Part shown: positions 1 to 6,266 of the stretch, one piece after another
Numbering within the stretch: the first letter of the stretch is position 1
Layout: each line of letters opens with the position of its first letter
Origin: Kordiimonadaceae bacterium
GTDB taxonomy: Bacteria; Pseudomonadota; Alphaproteobacteria; Sphingomonadales; Kordiimonadaceae
Reading direction: 5' to 3'
Assembly: GCA_016763495.1 (NCBI GenBank)
Contig: JAESTR010000115.1
Location: 1-7,843 of the forward strand
Length of the DNA stretch: 7,843 bases
Made by a program: the position numbers and the translations under genes
The notes under the pieces: generated by a model
Databases searched by the model: none
What the model saw: only the letters and a program-made list of their open reading frames with translations
What the model was told of the DNA's origin: nothing

Positions 1-508
1 ACTGGTACGTGCCAAAGTCGGCCGCATCATGGGAGCTCAGACCGGCTTGATGGTTGTCATGAAAGGCCTACCGCTGGCCTATTCAAAAGACATGCAAGAA
101 GACAAAGAACCGGTTTTTAAAGCTGTCGATGACCTCGCGCTTTGCCTCGCCGCAATGACAGGCATGATAGAAGATTTGAAACCAAACACAACGGCAATGC
201 ATGAAGCTGCGGGCCAAGGATATTCAACCGCCACTGACTTAGCCGATTGGCTGGTGCGCGTATTTAACTTACCGTTCCGCGACGCACACCATGTAACGGG
301 AACTGTGGTGAAAGAAGCTGAAACCCGCGGTGTTGATTTATCTGACTTACCGCTCGAAGCCATGCAAGCTGTTGAGCCACGCATCACTGCTGATATTTTT
401 GATGTATTAACTGTTGATGCATCAGTGAATAGCCGCACATCCTACGGCGGTACAGCACCCGCAAACGTGAAACAGGCCGTTGCCACAGCAAGAGAGGCAC
501 TCAAATGA
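1..508 (+). CDS. argH: Argininosuccinate lyase, C-terminal part (5' end cut by window edge)
   Basis: This enzyme splits argininosuccinate into arginine and fumarate, the last step of arginine synthesis, in the cytoplasm. The reading frame is open from base 2 to the TGA at 506-508, giving about 168 residues of a protein that is usually about 460 long. The first visible residues, [16 protein letters not shown] followed by [17 protein letters not shown], are the conserved ArgH stretch that lies directly after the mobile GSSxMPQKxNP catalytic loop, so that loop sits just outside the window. The rest matches the helical C-terminal domain, including the AxDLADWLV and [10 protein letters not shown] stretches. 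The internal ATG at base 29 is not the real start, because conserved sequence continues upstream of it. The stop overlaps the start of the small lipoprotein gene by four bases (ATGA), which indicates translational coupling. Confidence 0.95.
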   Translation, partial: LVRAKVGRIMGAQTGLMVVMKGLPLAYSKDMQEDKEPVFKAVDDLALCLAAMTGMIEDLKPNTTAMHEAAGQGYSTATDLADWLVRVFNLPFRDAHHVTGTVVKEAETRGVDLSDLPLEAMQAVEPRITADIFDVLTVDASVNSRTSYGGTAPANVKQAVATAREALK

Positions 509-615
509 AACAGCTACTCATTCTGACATTGTTGGTTATCTTAGCCCTTAGTGTGTCTGCCTGCGGCAGAAAAGGCGATGTTAATCCACCTGCAACCCAA
601 AGTAATAATACGTAA
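505..615 (+). CDS. lptM: Small LptM/YifL-type lipoprotein (36 aa)
   Basis: This short gene encodes 36 residues. It starts [10 protein letters not shown], runs as a hydrophobic signal segment to about residue 15, and has a clear lipobox V17-S18-A19-C20, so Cys20 should be the lipidated first residue of the mature protein. The mature part is only 17 residues, begins [10 protein letters not shown] and ends in polar Gln/Asn/Thr residues. CG-x-KG followed by prolines is the pattern of the LptM (YifL) family, which in E. coli helps the LptD/LptE lipopolysaccharide translocon mature in the outer membrane. The start codon lies inside the argH stop (ATGA overlap), and lysA begins 17 bases after the stop. 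The argH, lipoprotein, lysA order is typical of alphaproteobacteria and supports the call. The family assignment rests on the motif and the gene order, because so short a protein has little else to compare. Confidence 0.82.
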   Translation: MKQLLILTLLVILALSVSACGRKGDVNPPATQSNNT

Positions 616-632
616 TCTAGTGGAATAGCCCC

Positions 633-1901
633 ATGGATCATTTTCAATATCGTGACGGTAAATTATTCGCTGAAGAGGTCTCCCTTGAGCAGATCGCAGC
701 AGAAGTTGGTACGCCGGTTTATGTTTATTCAACTGCAACTTTCCAGCGTCATTACCGTGTGTTCTCAGAAGCCTTTGAAGGCCTAGACACACTGATATGT
801 TATGCAATGAAAGCCAACAGTAACCAAGCGGTGCTAACTACTCTTGCCCGGGAGGGTGCAGGTGCTGATGTTGTAAGCGTTGGCGAGCTAAAACGCGCGC
901 TCGCCGCTGGCATCCCTGCAAGTAAAATCGTTTTCTCTGGTGTTGGTAAAACCCGTGACGAAATGATCGCTAGCCTAGAAGCCGACATCAAACAATTTAA
1001 TATCGAAAGTGAAGCTGAGCTTGAACTGCTTAATGAAGTAGCTGGCGACAGGGGCTTAACCGCACGCGTATCTGTTCGGGTCAACCCTGATGTGGACGCA
1101 AAAACTCACGAGAAAATCTCCACTGGCAAGTCAGAGAATAAGTTTGGCATTCCGTGGCACCGGGCTAGCAGCGTGTATGCTCGCATCGGCGCACTCCCTA
1201 ACGTGACTGCTGTTGGGGTGGACTTACATATTGGTTCGCAGCTTACAGACCTTGAACCTTTCAAAATTGCCTTTGCTAAAGTGGTAGGGCTTGTGAAAGA
1301 ATTACGAGCTCAAGGCCATAATATCCGCCACATTGATCTTGGTGGTGGCTTGGGTATTCCTTATGAAGCGGGCGCAGAAGCACCGCCAAGCCCAGGCTTA
1401 TACGGCAAGATGGTATCTGAAGTGCTCGGGAACCTTGATTGCAGCATTATTTTTGAGCCCGGTCGTTTGATCGCAGGCAATGCAGGCATTTTACTGTCTG
1501 AAGTGATTTTCGAGAAAACCAACGACGCCAAGAATTTTTACATTATCGACGCCGCCATGAATGATTTGATACGCCCTGCAATGTATGACGCGCACCACGA
1601 AATTATCCCGGTAACTGAAGACAAAACGGACCCTTCTGTAACCGTAGATTTTGTCGGCCCCATATGCGAAAGCAGCGATGTGTTTGCCAAAAACCGCAAA
1701 ACGACCCCTTTAAAAGCTGGTGACTTGATAGCTCTTAAATCAGCGGGGGCTTACAGCGCATCTATGTCATCCACATACAATAGTCGCCCGCTCATTGCTG
1801 AGGTGATGGTGAATGGCAGTGATTATGCGGTGGTGCGGAAACGGCAAACTATTGAAGAACTCATCGCTCTAGACACGGTGCCTAACTGGCTAACTGAATA
1901 A
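633..1901 (+). CDS. lysA: Diaminopimelate decarboxylase
   Basis: This PLP-dependent enzyme converts meso-diaminopimelate to L-lysine and CO2, the last step of lysine synthesis, in the cytoplasm. The 422 residues match the usual length. The fold is a type III alanine-racemase-like TIM barrel followed by a beta domain. Visible landmarks are the PLP lysine K60 in CYAMKANSN, the barrel motif HIGSQL at about 199-204, the glycine-rich phosphate loop GGGLGIPY at 237-244, EPGR at 275-278, the substrate-binding and catalytic GPICESSDVF at 342-351 with Cys345, and GAYSASMSSTYN at 372-383 with the PLP-contacting Tyr374. The ATG at 633 has only a weak upstream GGA-type ribosome site and lies 17 bases after the lipoprotein stop, so coupled translation is likely. 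It is the third gene of the argH operon and converges on the CpdR-like gene, with 62 bases between them. Confidence 0.97.
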   Translation: MDHFQYRDGKLFAEEVSLEQIAAEVGTPVYVYSTATFQRHYRVFSEAFEGLDTLICYAMKANSNQAVLTTLAREGAGADVVSVGELKRALAAGIPASKIVFSGVGKTRDEMIASLEADIKQFNIESEAELELLNEVAGDRGLTARVSVRVNPDVDAKTHEKISTGKSENKFGIPWHRASSVYARIGALPNVTAVGVDLHIGSQLTDLEPFKIAFAKVVGLVKELRAQGHNIRHIDLGGGLGIPYEAGAEAPPSPGLYGKMVSEVLGNLDCSIIFEPGRLIAGNAGILLSEVIFEKTNDAKNFYIIDAAMNDLIRPAMYDAHHEIIPVTEDKTDPSVTVDFVGPICESSDVFAKNRKTTPLKAGDLIALKSAGAYSASMSSTYNSRPLIAEVMVNGSDYAVVRKRQTIEELIALDTVPNWLTE

Positions 1902-1963
1902 GTTTGAATGTTATGCTGTGGTAACGTCGTGCTGTTGTAATGACCAAGTTGCGTATGTGAAAA

Positions 1964-2365
1964 TCAGCCAACTGAGGATGACTTAGAATCATCCAGATCA
2001 GCATGACTGTCAGCAAGCACTTTGTTAACTGCTGCCAGCAGCTGGTCCATATTGAAAGGCTTGGTAAGCAAGCCTTCAATTAACAACGACAAATTATGCG
2101 CACGCTGCAGTTCGTCAGAAAAGCCTGTCATCAACAAGATCGGCATATGCGGGCGGGTTGCACGTACTTTGAGAGCAAGCGAGATACCGTCCATTAGCGG
2201 CATGGCGATATCACTCAGCAGCAAATCAAAATGAGTGTCAGCCATCAAAGCAACTGCTTCGGCGCCATCTTGAGCAACGACAAGGGAATGCCCGTGCATG
2301 GCCAACACACGTGCCACGAATTCACGAACCGATTCCTCGTCTTCAACTATCAAGATCCTAGCCAA
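1964..2365 (-). CDS. cpdR: CpdR-like single-domain response regulator
   Basis: This 133-residue protein is a lone receiver domain with no output domain. Its landmarks are the acidic pocket E8-D9 in MARILIVEDEE, the phospho-acceptor D52 in LLLSDIAMPLMDGI, the switch Thr80 in LLMTGF, and Lys102 in LTKPF. The opening MARIL-ED, the LLLSDIxMPxMDG block and the MTGF/KPF pair match CpdR, which in Caulobacter, when unphosphorylated, primes ClpXP to degrade cell-cycle proteins and is switched by the CckA-ChpT phosphorelay. The start is TTG at 2363-2365. It is chosen because the family's MARIL opening begins exactly there and a GAGAGG ribosome site lies eight bases upstream (2374-2379 on this strand). 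The tail after residue 118 is polar and acidic (DLDDSKSSSVG). The receiver fold is certain. The CpdR subgroup is a judgement from overall resemblance, and DivK or another small receiver is the alternative. Confidence 0.85.
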   Translation of the reverse strand: MARILIVEDEESVREFVARVLAMHGHSLVVAQDGAEAVALMADTHFDLLLSDIAMPLMDGISLALKVRATRPHMPILLMTGFSDELQRAHNLSLLIEGLLTKPFNMDQLLAAVNKVLADSHADLDDSKSSSVG

Positions 2366-2373
2366 AGGGCTAA

Positions 2374-2379
2374 CCTCTC
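2374..2379 (-). promoter_or_regulatory. Ribosome binding site for the TTG start of the CpdR-like gene
   Basis: On the minus strand this reads GAGAGG and stands eight bases before the TTG at 2363-2365. It is the main evidence, along with conservation of the protein's first residues, that the gene uses a TTG start rather than an internal codon. Confidence 0.65.
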
Positions 2380-2404
2380 AGACTGCTATTCTGCTTACAT
2401 GACC

Positions 2405-2424
2405 CATCCCATTTCTACGGGATG
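2405..2424 (-). promoter_or_regulatory. Hairpin in the leader of the CpdR-like gene
   Basis: CATCCC (2405-2410) and GGGATG (2419-2424) form a perfect six-base stem with an eight-base loop, about 40 bases before the TTG start. No run of T follows on either strand, so it does not look like an intrinsic terminator. It could shape the 5' leader, but its role is not shown by the sequence. Confidence 0.4.
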
Positions 2425-2458
2425 AAACTCACTCCATCATGCAATACTTGTTCCAATC

Positions 2459-2489
2459 GAAAGGGGTTTACAGGCTTTGAGCCCCTTTC
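2459..2489. promoter_or_regulatory. Long inverted repeat upstream of the CpdR-like gene
   Basis: GAAAGGGG (2459-2466) and CCCCTTTC (2482-2489) are perfect eight-base arms. Read as plus-strand RNA the stem extends to twelve pairs (two of them G-U) around a seven-base loop. Read as minus-strand RNA, the direction of the CpdR-like gene, only the eight-base core pairs cleanly. No T tract follows on either side, so a standard terminator is unlikely. It may be a leader structure, an operator, or the end of an unrecognised small transcript. Confidence 0.45.
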
Positions 2490-2508
2490 AACGTATAATT
2501 CACTCACC

Positions 2509-2537
2509 ATTAGTTTCCCCAATGGCGGTTTTGTCAA
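2509..2537 (-). promoter_or_regulatory. Possible sigma-70 promoter for the CpdR-like gene
   Basis: On the minus strand a perfect TTGACA (2532-2537) is followed after 17 bases by ACTAAT (2509-2514), which matches the TATAAT consensus at four of six positions. Transcription would begin near 2502 and give a leader of about 135 bases containing both hairpins. The -35 is strong and the -10 weak, so this remains a candidate beside the CtrA-linked one further upstream. Confidence 0.35.
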
Positions 2538-2565
2538 GCATCACTATACCAAAAATTGAATTTTT

Positions 2566-2606
2566 ACTCTATTTTTAAATGGTTTAGAGCGTTAATAACA
2601 CGTTAA
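2566..2606 (-). promoter_or_regulatory. CtrA-type box (TTAA-N7-TTAA) with a possible -10
   Basis: Bases 2592-2606 read TTAATAACACGTTAA, an exact TTAA-N7-TTAA, the full binding consensus of the alphaproteobacterial cell-cycle regulator CtrA. A further TTAA follows at 2611-2614. On the minus strand the proximal half (TTAACG, 2590-2595) is 18 bases from a -10-like TAGAGT (2566-2571), the spacing expected when CtrA overlaps the -35 of a promoter it controls. The only gene downstream on this strand is the CpdR-like receiver; on the plus strand no gene follows. The surroundings are AT-rich, so a chance match is possible, but the target fits. Confidence 0.5.
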
Positions 2607-2832
2607 AGGTTTAATTCTTCTCCGTATTTCCAGCTCTGACAGGCATCCAAAAAGAATCACTTGTAGAAAATAAAGAGAATTTAGCTTCAGCGATTAGCAA
2701 TGACCACAATGAAAAATAGCCTAAGCGAGCAGCAGAGTTGTCTGATACTCAATTCTACAATATGCTTCTTTAAAGCTCTCTGAAAATTGAAAATTACCGA
2801 GAATATCAGAATTTTGGGCCCCGACGGTAAGC
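2607..2832. other. Upstream part of the 2366-2832 gene-free stretch
   Basis: The stretch between the CpdR-like start and the end of the ZitP-like gene is 467 bases long. Its left part holds the control elements listed separately. In this right part I see AT-rich sequence with no credible gene, no tRNA-like structure and no convincing terminator for the ZitP-like gene, which ends at 2833 and reads into it. A GGGCCCC palindrome at about 2817-2823 is isolated. Short open frames here have no ribosome site. Confidence 0.5.
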
Positions 2833-3933
2833 CTAGCTTGGGTATATGCCTTCTTTGGTAGACTTTGAGCCTTTAATAACAGAGACACGAACCGATGCCA
2901 TGCCTGGCGGTACATCCCGGCTGGTTTCAAAGTTCACTTTCCCTCGCCGCCTGATTAATCTGCCAATAGGCTCAGTAACCCATTTATCAAGCACACGGTT
3001 TTTTTCGTCCACTATTTCAACCAGCACCTTCGGCACGTGTGCCCCTGTGGTGCCAAGGTTTTCTACAAACCCCCGCACTATCAAAATATTTTTACCGTCC
3101 ACTTCCTCAAGCCGCGTTCTTAAATTATCCAGCTTTGCTGAGATATACACTTCGGCCTTCGCCGCGGACGGCGTTAACTTCTCGCCAGGTTCAGGCTGAA
3201 AGCGCTCAATATCTGACGTGCCTTCAAACATATTGTGGACAAAGTGGGTTGCGCCTGGAAAGTTTTTATTCATCCATTCTTCTGCGAGCATAAACATTGA
3301 AAAAGTGACGAGCCAAAATACGACTAACCCACCCCAGCTAATATTCATCAGCATTTCGCGGCGTCTGGACGCCTCTCTGGCATTTTGCTTACGCTGTCCC
3401 GCCCTGCGGCGCGTTAGAAAATCATCTTCATCATAATCATCTTCATCATCGCCTAGATCATCATCGTCTAAACCATCATCAAGCGGATCATCATCGAAAT
3501 CTTCCGCAACAGCGCCAACCTTGGCAAGGTTCGCGATGAAGTCATCATCTCCAAGGGCGCCGCCTGCTGCAGGCTTGGCATCACCGTCGCCATCTTCAAA
3601 TAAATCATCTTCCGTCGATGTGTGCACTGGTGCATCGTCAGCTAATTGTGCCCTAACAGATTGCCTTATTGCACCGGCCGCAGCAGCGGCGGCTGGATCA
3701 TCAACATTATGGTGCTTGCCAACTGGCCTCGGGGCAGAAGCTGTTGCTGGACGCGGCCCAACCCGTACACCATGCCGAGCAACCGGCCGTGGTGCTTGCT
3801 TGCGCACAATATCTGCAGGCTTTGCATGCCAACTGTTTTTGCAGGTCGCACAGCGCACTGTACGCCCACCAGCGGGTATAGCACCGTCAGGTATCTTAAA
3901 TTTCGCGTCACACGATGGACAAGCAAGGATCAT
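2833..3933 (-). CDS. ZitP-like zinc-ribbon membrane protein (MJ0042 finger, acidic linker, DUF3426-like domain)
   Basis: The 366-residue protein begins with an MJ0042-type zinc ribbon: CPSC (C5, C8) and CATC (C28, C31), with the usual GGRTVRC before the second pair and W35 after it. A Pro/Ala-rich basic linker (about 45-90) follows, then a very acidic segment (about 144-172, mostly Asp), a basic patch (175-192), one membrane helix (about 199-217), and a C-terminal domain (about 255-357) resembling DUF3426. The topology should be finger inside, C-terminal domain in the periplasm. This is the architecture of Caulobacter ZitP, a polar protein whose finger binds PopZ and which affects pili and polarity. 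The start is the ATG at 3931-3933; the TTG one codon upstream is less likely. It diverges from ftsE, a common neighbour of such proteins in alphaproteobacteria. A finger-type transcription regulator is the alternative, but the membrane helix argues against it. Confidence 0.78.
   Translation of the reverse strand: MILACPSCDAKFKIPDGAIPAGGRTVRCATCKNSWHAKPADIVRKQAPRPVARHGVRVGPRPATASAPRPVGKHHNVDDPAAAAAAGAIRQSVRAQLADDAPVHTSTEDDLFEDGDGDAKPAAGGALGDDDFIANLAKVGAVAEDFDDDPLDDGLDDDDLGDDEDDYDEDDFLTRRRAGQRKQNAREASRRREMLMNISWGGLVVFWLVTFSMFMLAEEWMNKNFPGATHFVHNMFEGTSDIERFQPEPGEKLTPSAAKAEVYISAKLDNLRTRLEEVDGKNILIVRGFVENLGTTGAHVPKVLVEIVDEKNRVLDKWVTEPIGRLIRRRGKVNFETSRDVPPGMASVRVSVIKGSKSTKEGIYPS
3416..3510 (-). repeat. 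Low-complexity Asp-codon tract inside the ZitP-like gene
   Basis: Irregular repeats of ATC/TCATCATC on the plus strand (GAT/GATGAT on the coding strand) encode the acidic linker, about 20 Asp/Glu in 29 residues. The triplets are interrupted by other codons, so this is a composition-biased region rather than a clean microsatellite, though replication slippage could change its length. Confidence 0.7.
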
Positions 3934-3960
3934 CAAATCGCCTAAAAGGTCTGTAGGATC

Positions 3961-4017
3961 AGCAACATATTGCTAAGCCAATTCATTCTAACGACCTAAG
4001 TTTATATGGAACCATAT
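3961..4017. promoter_or_regulatory. Divergent control region of the ZitP-like gene and ftsE, with two dyads
   Basis: Two inverted repeats lie here. AGCAA-CATA-TTGCT spans 3961-3974, and ATATGG-AA-CCATAT spans 4004-4017. A -10-like TATAAA on the minus strand (4001-4006), with a poor -35 (TTGTGT) 16 bases upstream, overlaps the second dyad and could drive the ZitP-like gene. I find no convincing promoter for ftsE. The dyads look like operator sites, but no known regulator's consensus is recognised. Confidence 0.4.
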
Positions 4018-4130
4018 GTAAAACACAAGCACCGGCTTTCTTCTTCTAGCGAATGCACCCGTTTCGTGACGTGATACTGGACGCAGATGCCCCCATATGC
4101 AATTCTGCTACAAATTTTCTGGGAAGCTAT

Positions 4131-4817
4131 ATGATCAGTTTTGAAAATGTTGGCATGCGTTATGGGATGGGGAATGAAGTCCTGACCGACATTAGTTTTT
4201 CGCTGGACCGCGGTTCTTTCCAGTTTTTGGTAGGACCATCAGGTGCCGGCAAAACAACATTACTCAAACTATTGTATTTGGCACACAGGCCGTCCCGCGG
4301 CTTGGTGAATTTTTTTGGCAAAGATTTGAGCACAATTGACCGCCATGCTCTTCCTCGCTTGCGGCGGCGTATCGGCGTGGTGTTCCAAGACTTCCGGCTT
4401 TTCGACCATCTAACTGCCTTTGAAAATGTTGCTTTGCCCCTCCGGCTTCAAGGCGCGAAAAAAGCACAGGTTTCAGACCATGTTGAAGAATTACTCAGCT
4501 GGGTCGGGTTGGAAGACAGACTGCATGCACGCCCTGCAACGCTTTCCGGCGGAGAGAAACAGCGCGTCGCCATTGCCCGGGCGATCATCAACAAGCCCGA
4601 CCTATTGGTCGCTGATGAACCAACCGGCAATGTAGATGCAGAAATGTCTCGTAGGCTAATGCATTTATTTGTTGCCCTTAACAAAGAAGGCACAACAACT
4701 GTTGTCGCCACGCACGACGAAAGCTTGGTGAAAATGGTAGGTGCACCAATACTGCGGCTCGAAAAAGGCGGCATCACCCTTGAAGCAGGCGGCAAACCTA
4801 TTGATCCAGGCACTTGA
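4131..4817 (+). CDS. ftsE: Cell division ATP-binding protein FtsE
   Basis: FtsE is the ATPase of the FtsEX complex at the division septum. With FtsX it passes ATP-driven changes across the inner membrane to activate peptidoglycan hydrolases through periplasmic partners. The 228 residues are a single ABC domain of normal family length: Walker A GPSGAGKTT (35-43), Q-loop Gln86 in VVFQDFRLF, signature LSGGEKQR (138-145), Walker B LLVADEPTG (158-166) with Glu163, and switch His195 in VVATHD. The VFQDFRLFDHLTAFENVALP stretch is characteristic of FtsE among ABC proteins. The ATG at 4131 is chosen because MISFENVGMRYG is the family's usual opening and GGGAAG lies four bases before it. An in-frame ATG at 4053 would add 26 unconserved residues and has no ribosome site. 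It is followed directly by ftsX. Confidence 0.95.
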   Translation: MISFENVGMRYGMGNEVLTDISFSLDRGSFQFLVGPSGAGKTTLLKLLYLAHRPSRGLVNFFGKDLSTIDRHALPRLRRRIGVVFQDFRLFDHLTAFENVALPLRLQGAKKAQVSDHVEELLSWVGLEDRLHARPATLSGGEKQRVAIARAIINKPDLLVADEPTGNVDAEMSRRLMHLFVALNKEGTTTVVATHDESLVKMVGAPILRLEKGGITLEAGGKPIDPGT

Positions 4818-4819
4818 GC

Positions 4820-5698
4820 ATGTGGGGCCGTACCTTACAGTTTTTACCTATTCAAAATATCCGCGAGGGGCTATTGCCTTGGGTGATTGGCGTAATGCTT
4901 TTCCTCTGCACATTATCCCTTACAGGGGCTCTAGCGATCGGCTCAGGCCTTGAGCGGTGGAGCAAAAGCTTAACATCAAACCTAACCGTGCAAATCGCGG
5001 TTAAAGACCCCGTAGAAAGGGCGTTGCAAACCGAAGCTGCGCTAAAAATGCTAGCAGCCACGCCCGGCATTTCTGGTGCACAGGTATTAGCAGACGCTGA
5101 AATTATGGCGCTTCTTTCACCGTGGCTTGGCGACATGCCGCTCGGGACCAGCTTGCCAATACCTACACTGATTGAAGTGACACTAGACGCTGGCACTACC
5201 CTTGACCCTCAGGCATTATCTGAGCGACTTAAACGTACAGCACAAGGCGCTGAGCTCGATGATCACCAAGCTTGGATGGCACAGATATTAGATTTAGCTC
5301 TCGTTGTGCAATTGCTGTTGGGAGGCGTTGTTCTAATGGTCGTGCTTTCAACCGTTGCCATTGTTATTTTTGGGTGCCGCGCAGGCCTTGCTACCCACAG
5401 GGAAAGTATTGAAATAATGCATTTGATGGGAGCTGAAGACAAAACAATTTCCACGGCATTTGATGTGCGCTACTTGAGCCATGGCTTGAGGGGCGGCATA
5501 CTTGGCGTGATACTCGCTGGCGCTTCGTTATGGCTGTTATCAAACATGGCAGAAAAAATGGGCCAAGGTCTCATTAGTGCAACGTTACCCATCGCGGACA
5601 ATCTTTGGTGGCTTGCATTACTTCCGGTTGCCGCCGCTGGTTTAACCATGCTGACTGCGCGCATAACTGTACGCAAAGTCCTGTTGGAAATGATGTAG
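4820..5698 (+). CDS. ftsX: Cell division protein FtsX (permease-like partner of FtsE)
   Basis: FtsX is the membrane half of the FtsEX complex. The 292 residues show the expected layout: a short cytoplasmic N-terminus, a first helix (about 21-41), a large periplasmic domain (about 42-155) that in the family contacts hydrolase activators, then three helices (about 157-185, 224-243 and 261-280). The cytoplasmic block HRESIEIMHLMGAEDKTIS (193-211) is the conserved FtsX coupling segment between helices 2 and 3. The ATG at 4820, two bases after the ftsE stop, has an AGG nine bases upstream. A TTG at 4814 in the same frame, overlapping the ftsE stop as TTGA, is a possible alternative adding two residues. 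Either way it is translationally coupled to ftsE. Confidence 0.93.
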   Translation: MWGRTLQFLPIQNIREGLLPWVIGVMLFLCTLSLTGALAIGSGLERWSKSLTSNLTVQIAVKDPVERALQTEAALKMLAATPGISGAQVLADAEIMALLSPWLGDMPLGTSLPIPTLIEVTLDAGTTLDPQALSERLKRTAQGAELDDHQAWMAQILDLALVVQLLLGGVVLMVVLSTVAIVIFGCRAGLATHRESIEIMHLMGAEDKTISTAFDVRYLSHGLRGGILGVILAGASLWLLSNMAEKMGQGLISATLPIADNLWWLALLPVAAAGLTMLTARITVRKVLLEMM

Positions 5699-5708
5699 GG
5701 CATAGATC

Positions 5709-6266
5709 TTGAGCAAAAGCACCTCCCCCATCATATTGTTTTTTAAACTGCTATTTTACATAGCGGTCGCTTGGTGCCTTGGTTTTGCTCTGTTTTTCTT
5801 AAGGCTTCCCAATCCCGGCGAGGTTAACTCAAACAAAGCCGATGCTATTATCGTGCTGACAGGCAGCTATGGCAGGTTGGAAGCTGGCATGACGCTCTTG
5901 AAGGCAGGCAAAGGCAAACGACTTTTGGTCTCCGGCGTACATCCTGATTTTGTTAAAAATGAACTCAGTATTTTAACCGGGGCGGATCCTGCCTTATTTA
6001 AATGCTGTGTAGACCTTGACCGTAACGCCAGAGATACTTTTGAAAATGCAACAGAATCAGCCAAATGGGTGCATAAGCATAATTTTGACACACTGATATT
6101 AGTAACTGCAGACTATCACATGCAGCGCAGCAGCATATTGTTTCGCCGCGCAATGCCCAATGTAAAGATAATCACTCACCCTGTATCGGGCGCGATGAGT
6201 GTCGGCACTCTTGCCCGCGAATACAGCAAATATTTGGCTATATTGGTACAGGAAGCCACAGCGTAA
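5709..6266 (+). CDS. YdcF/ElyC-family DUF218 membrane protein
   Basis: The 185-residue protein has an N-terminal membrane helix (about 8-31) and then a DUF218 domain. Landmarks are ADAIIVLTGSYGRLEAG (44-60), LLVSGV (72-77), the ARDTFENATES block (107-117) and LVTADYHMQRS (131-141), which are the typical motifs of the YdcF/SanA/ElyC fold. E. coli members affect envelope integrity, and ElyC acts in peptidoglycan and undecaprenyl-carrier metabolism, but the reaction of this branch is not established. The start is TTG at 5709: AGGG (5697-5700), overlapping the ftsX stop, lies eight bases before it and no ATG serves the same role. The ten-base gap to ftsX makes this the third gene of the ftsEX operon. 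Confidence 0.85.
   Translation: MSKSTSPIILFFKLLFYIAVAWCLGFALFFLRLPNPGEVNSNKADAIIVLTGSYGRLEAGMTLLKAGKGKRLLVSGVHPDFVKNELSILTGADPALFKCCVDLDRNARDTFENATESAKWVHKHNFDTLILVTADYHMQRSSILFRRAMPNVKIITHPVSGAMSVGTLAREYSKYLAILVQEATA

Noticed and set aside
2459..2489. Intrinsic terminator at the long inverted repeat
   Set aside because: No T-rich run follows the stem on either strand, so it is kept only as a hairpin of unknown role.
2494..2499. Perfect TATAAT on the plus strand
   Set aside because: The nearest -35-like hexamers lie at 11 or 21 bases instead of about 17, and no plus-strand gene follows.
2700..2783. Plus-strand 27-codon frame with two early ATGs in the gene-free stretch
   Set aside because: There is no ribosome site, no recognisable protein feature, and it lies in AT-rich intergenic sequence.
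3521..3976. Long plus-strand frames antisense to the ZitP-like gene
   Set aside because: They are shadows of the Ala/Pro- and Asp-rich coding sequence; the minus-strand frame has the zinc-ribbon motif and domain structure.
4053..4130. Upstream ATG giving FtsE 26 extra N-terminal residues
   Set aside because: The extra residues do not resemble the FtsE opening, there is no ribosome site before 4053, and the ATG at 4131 begins the conserved MISFENVGMRYG with a purine-rich site before it.
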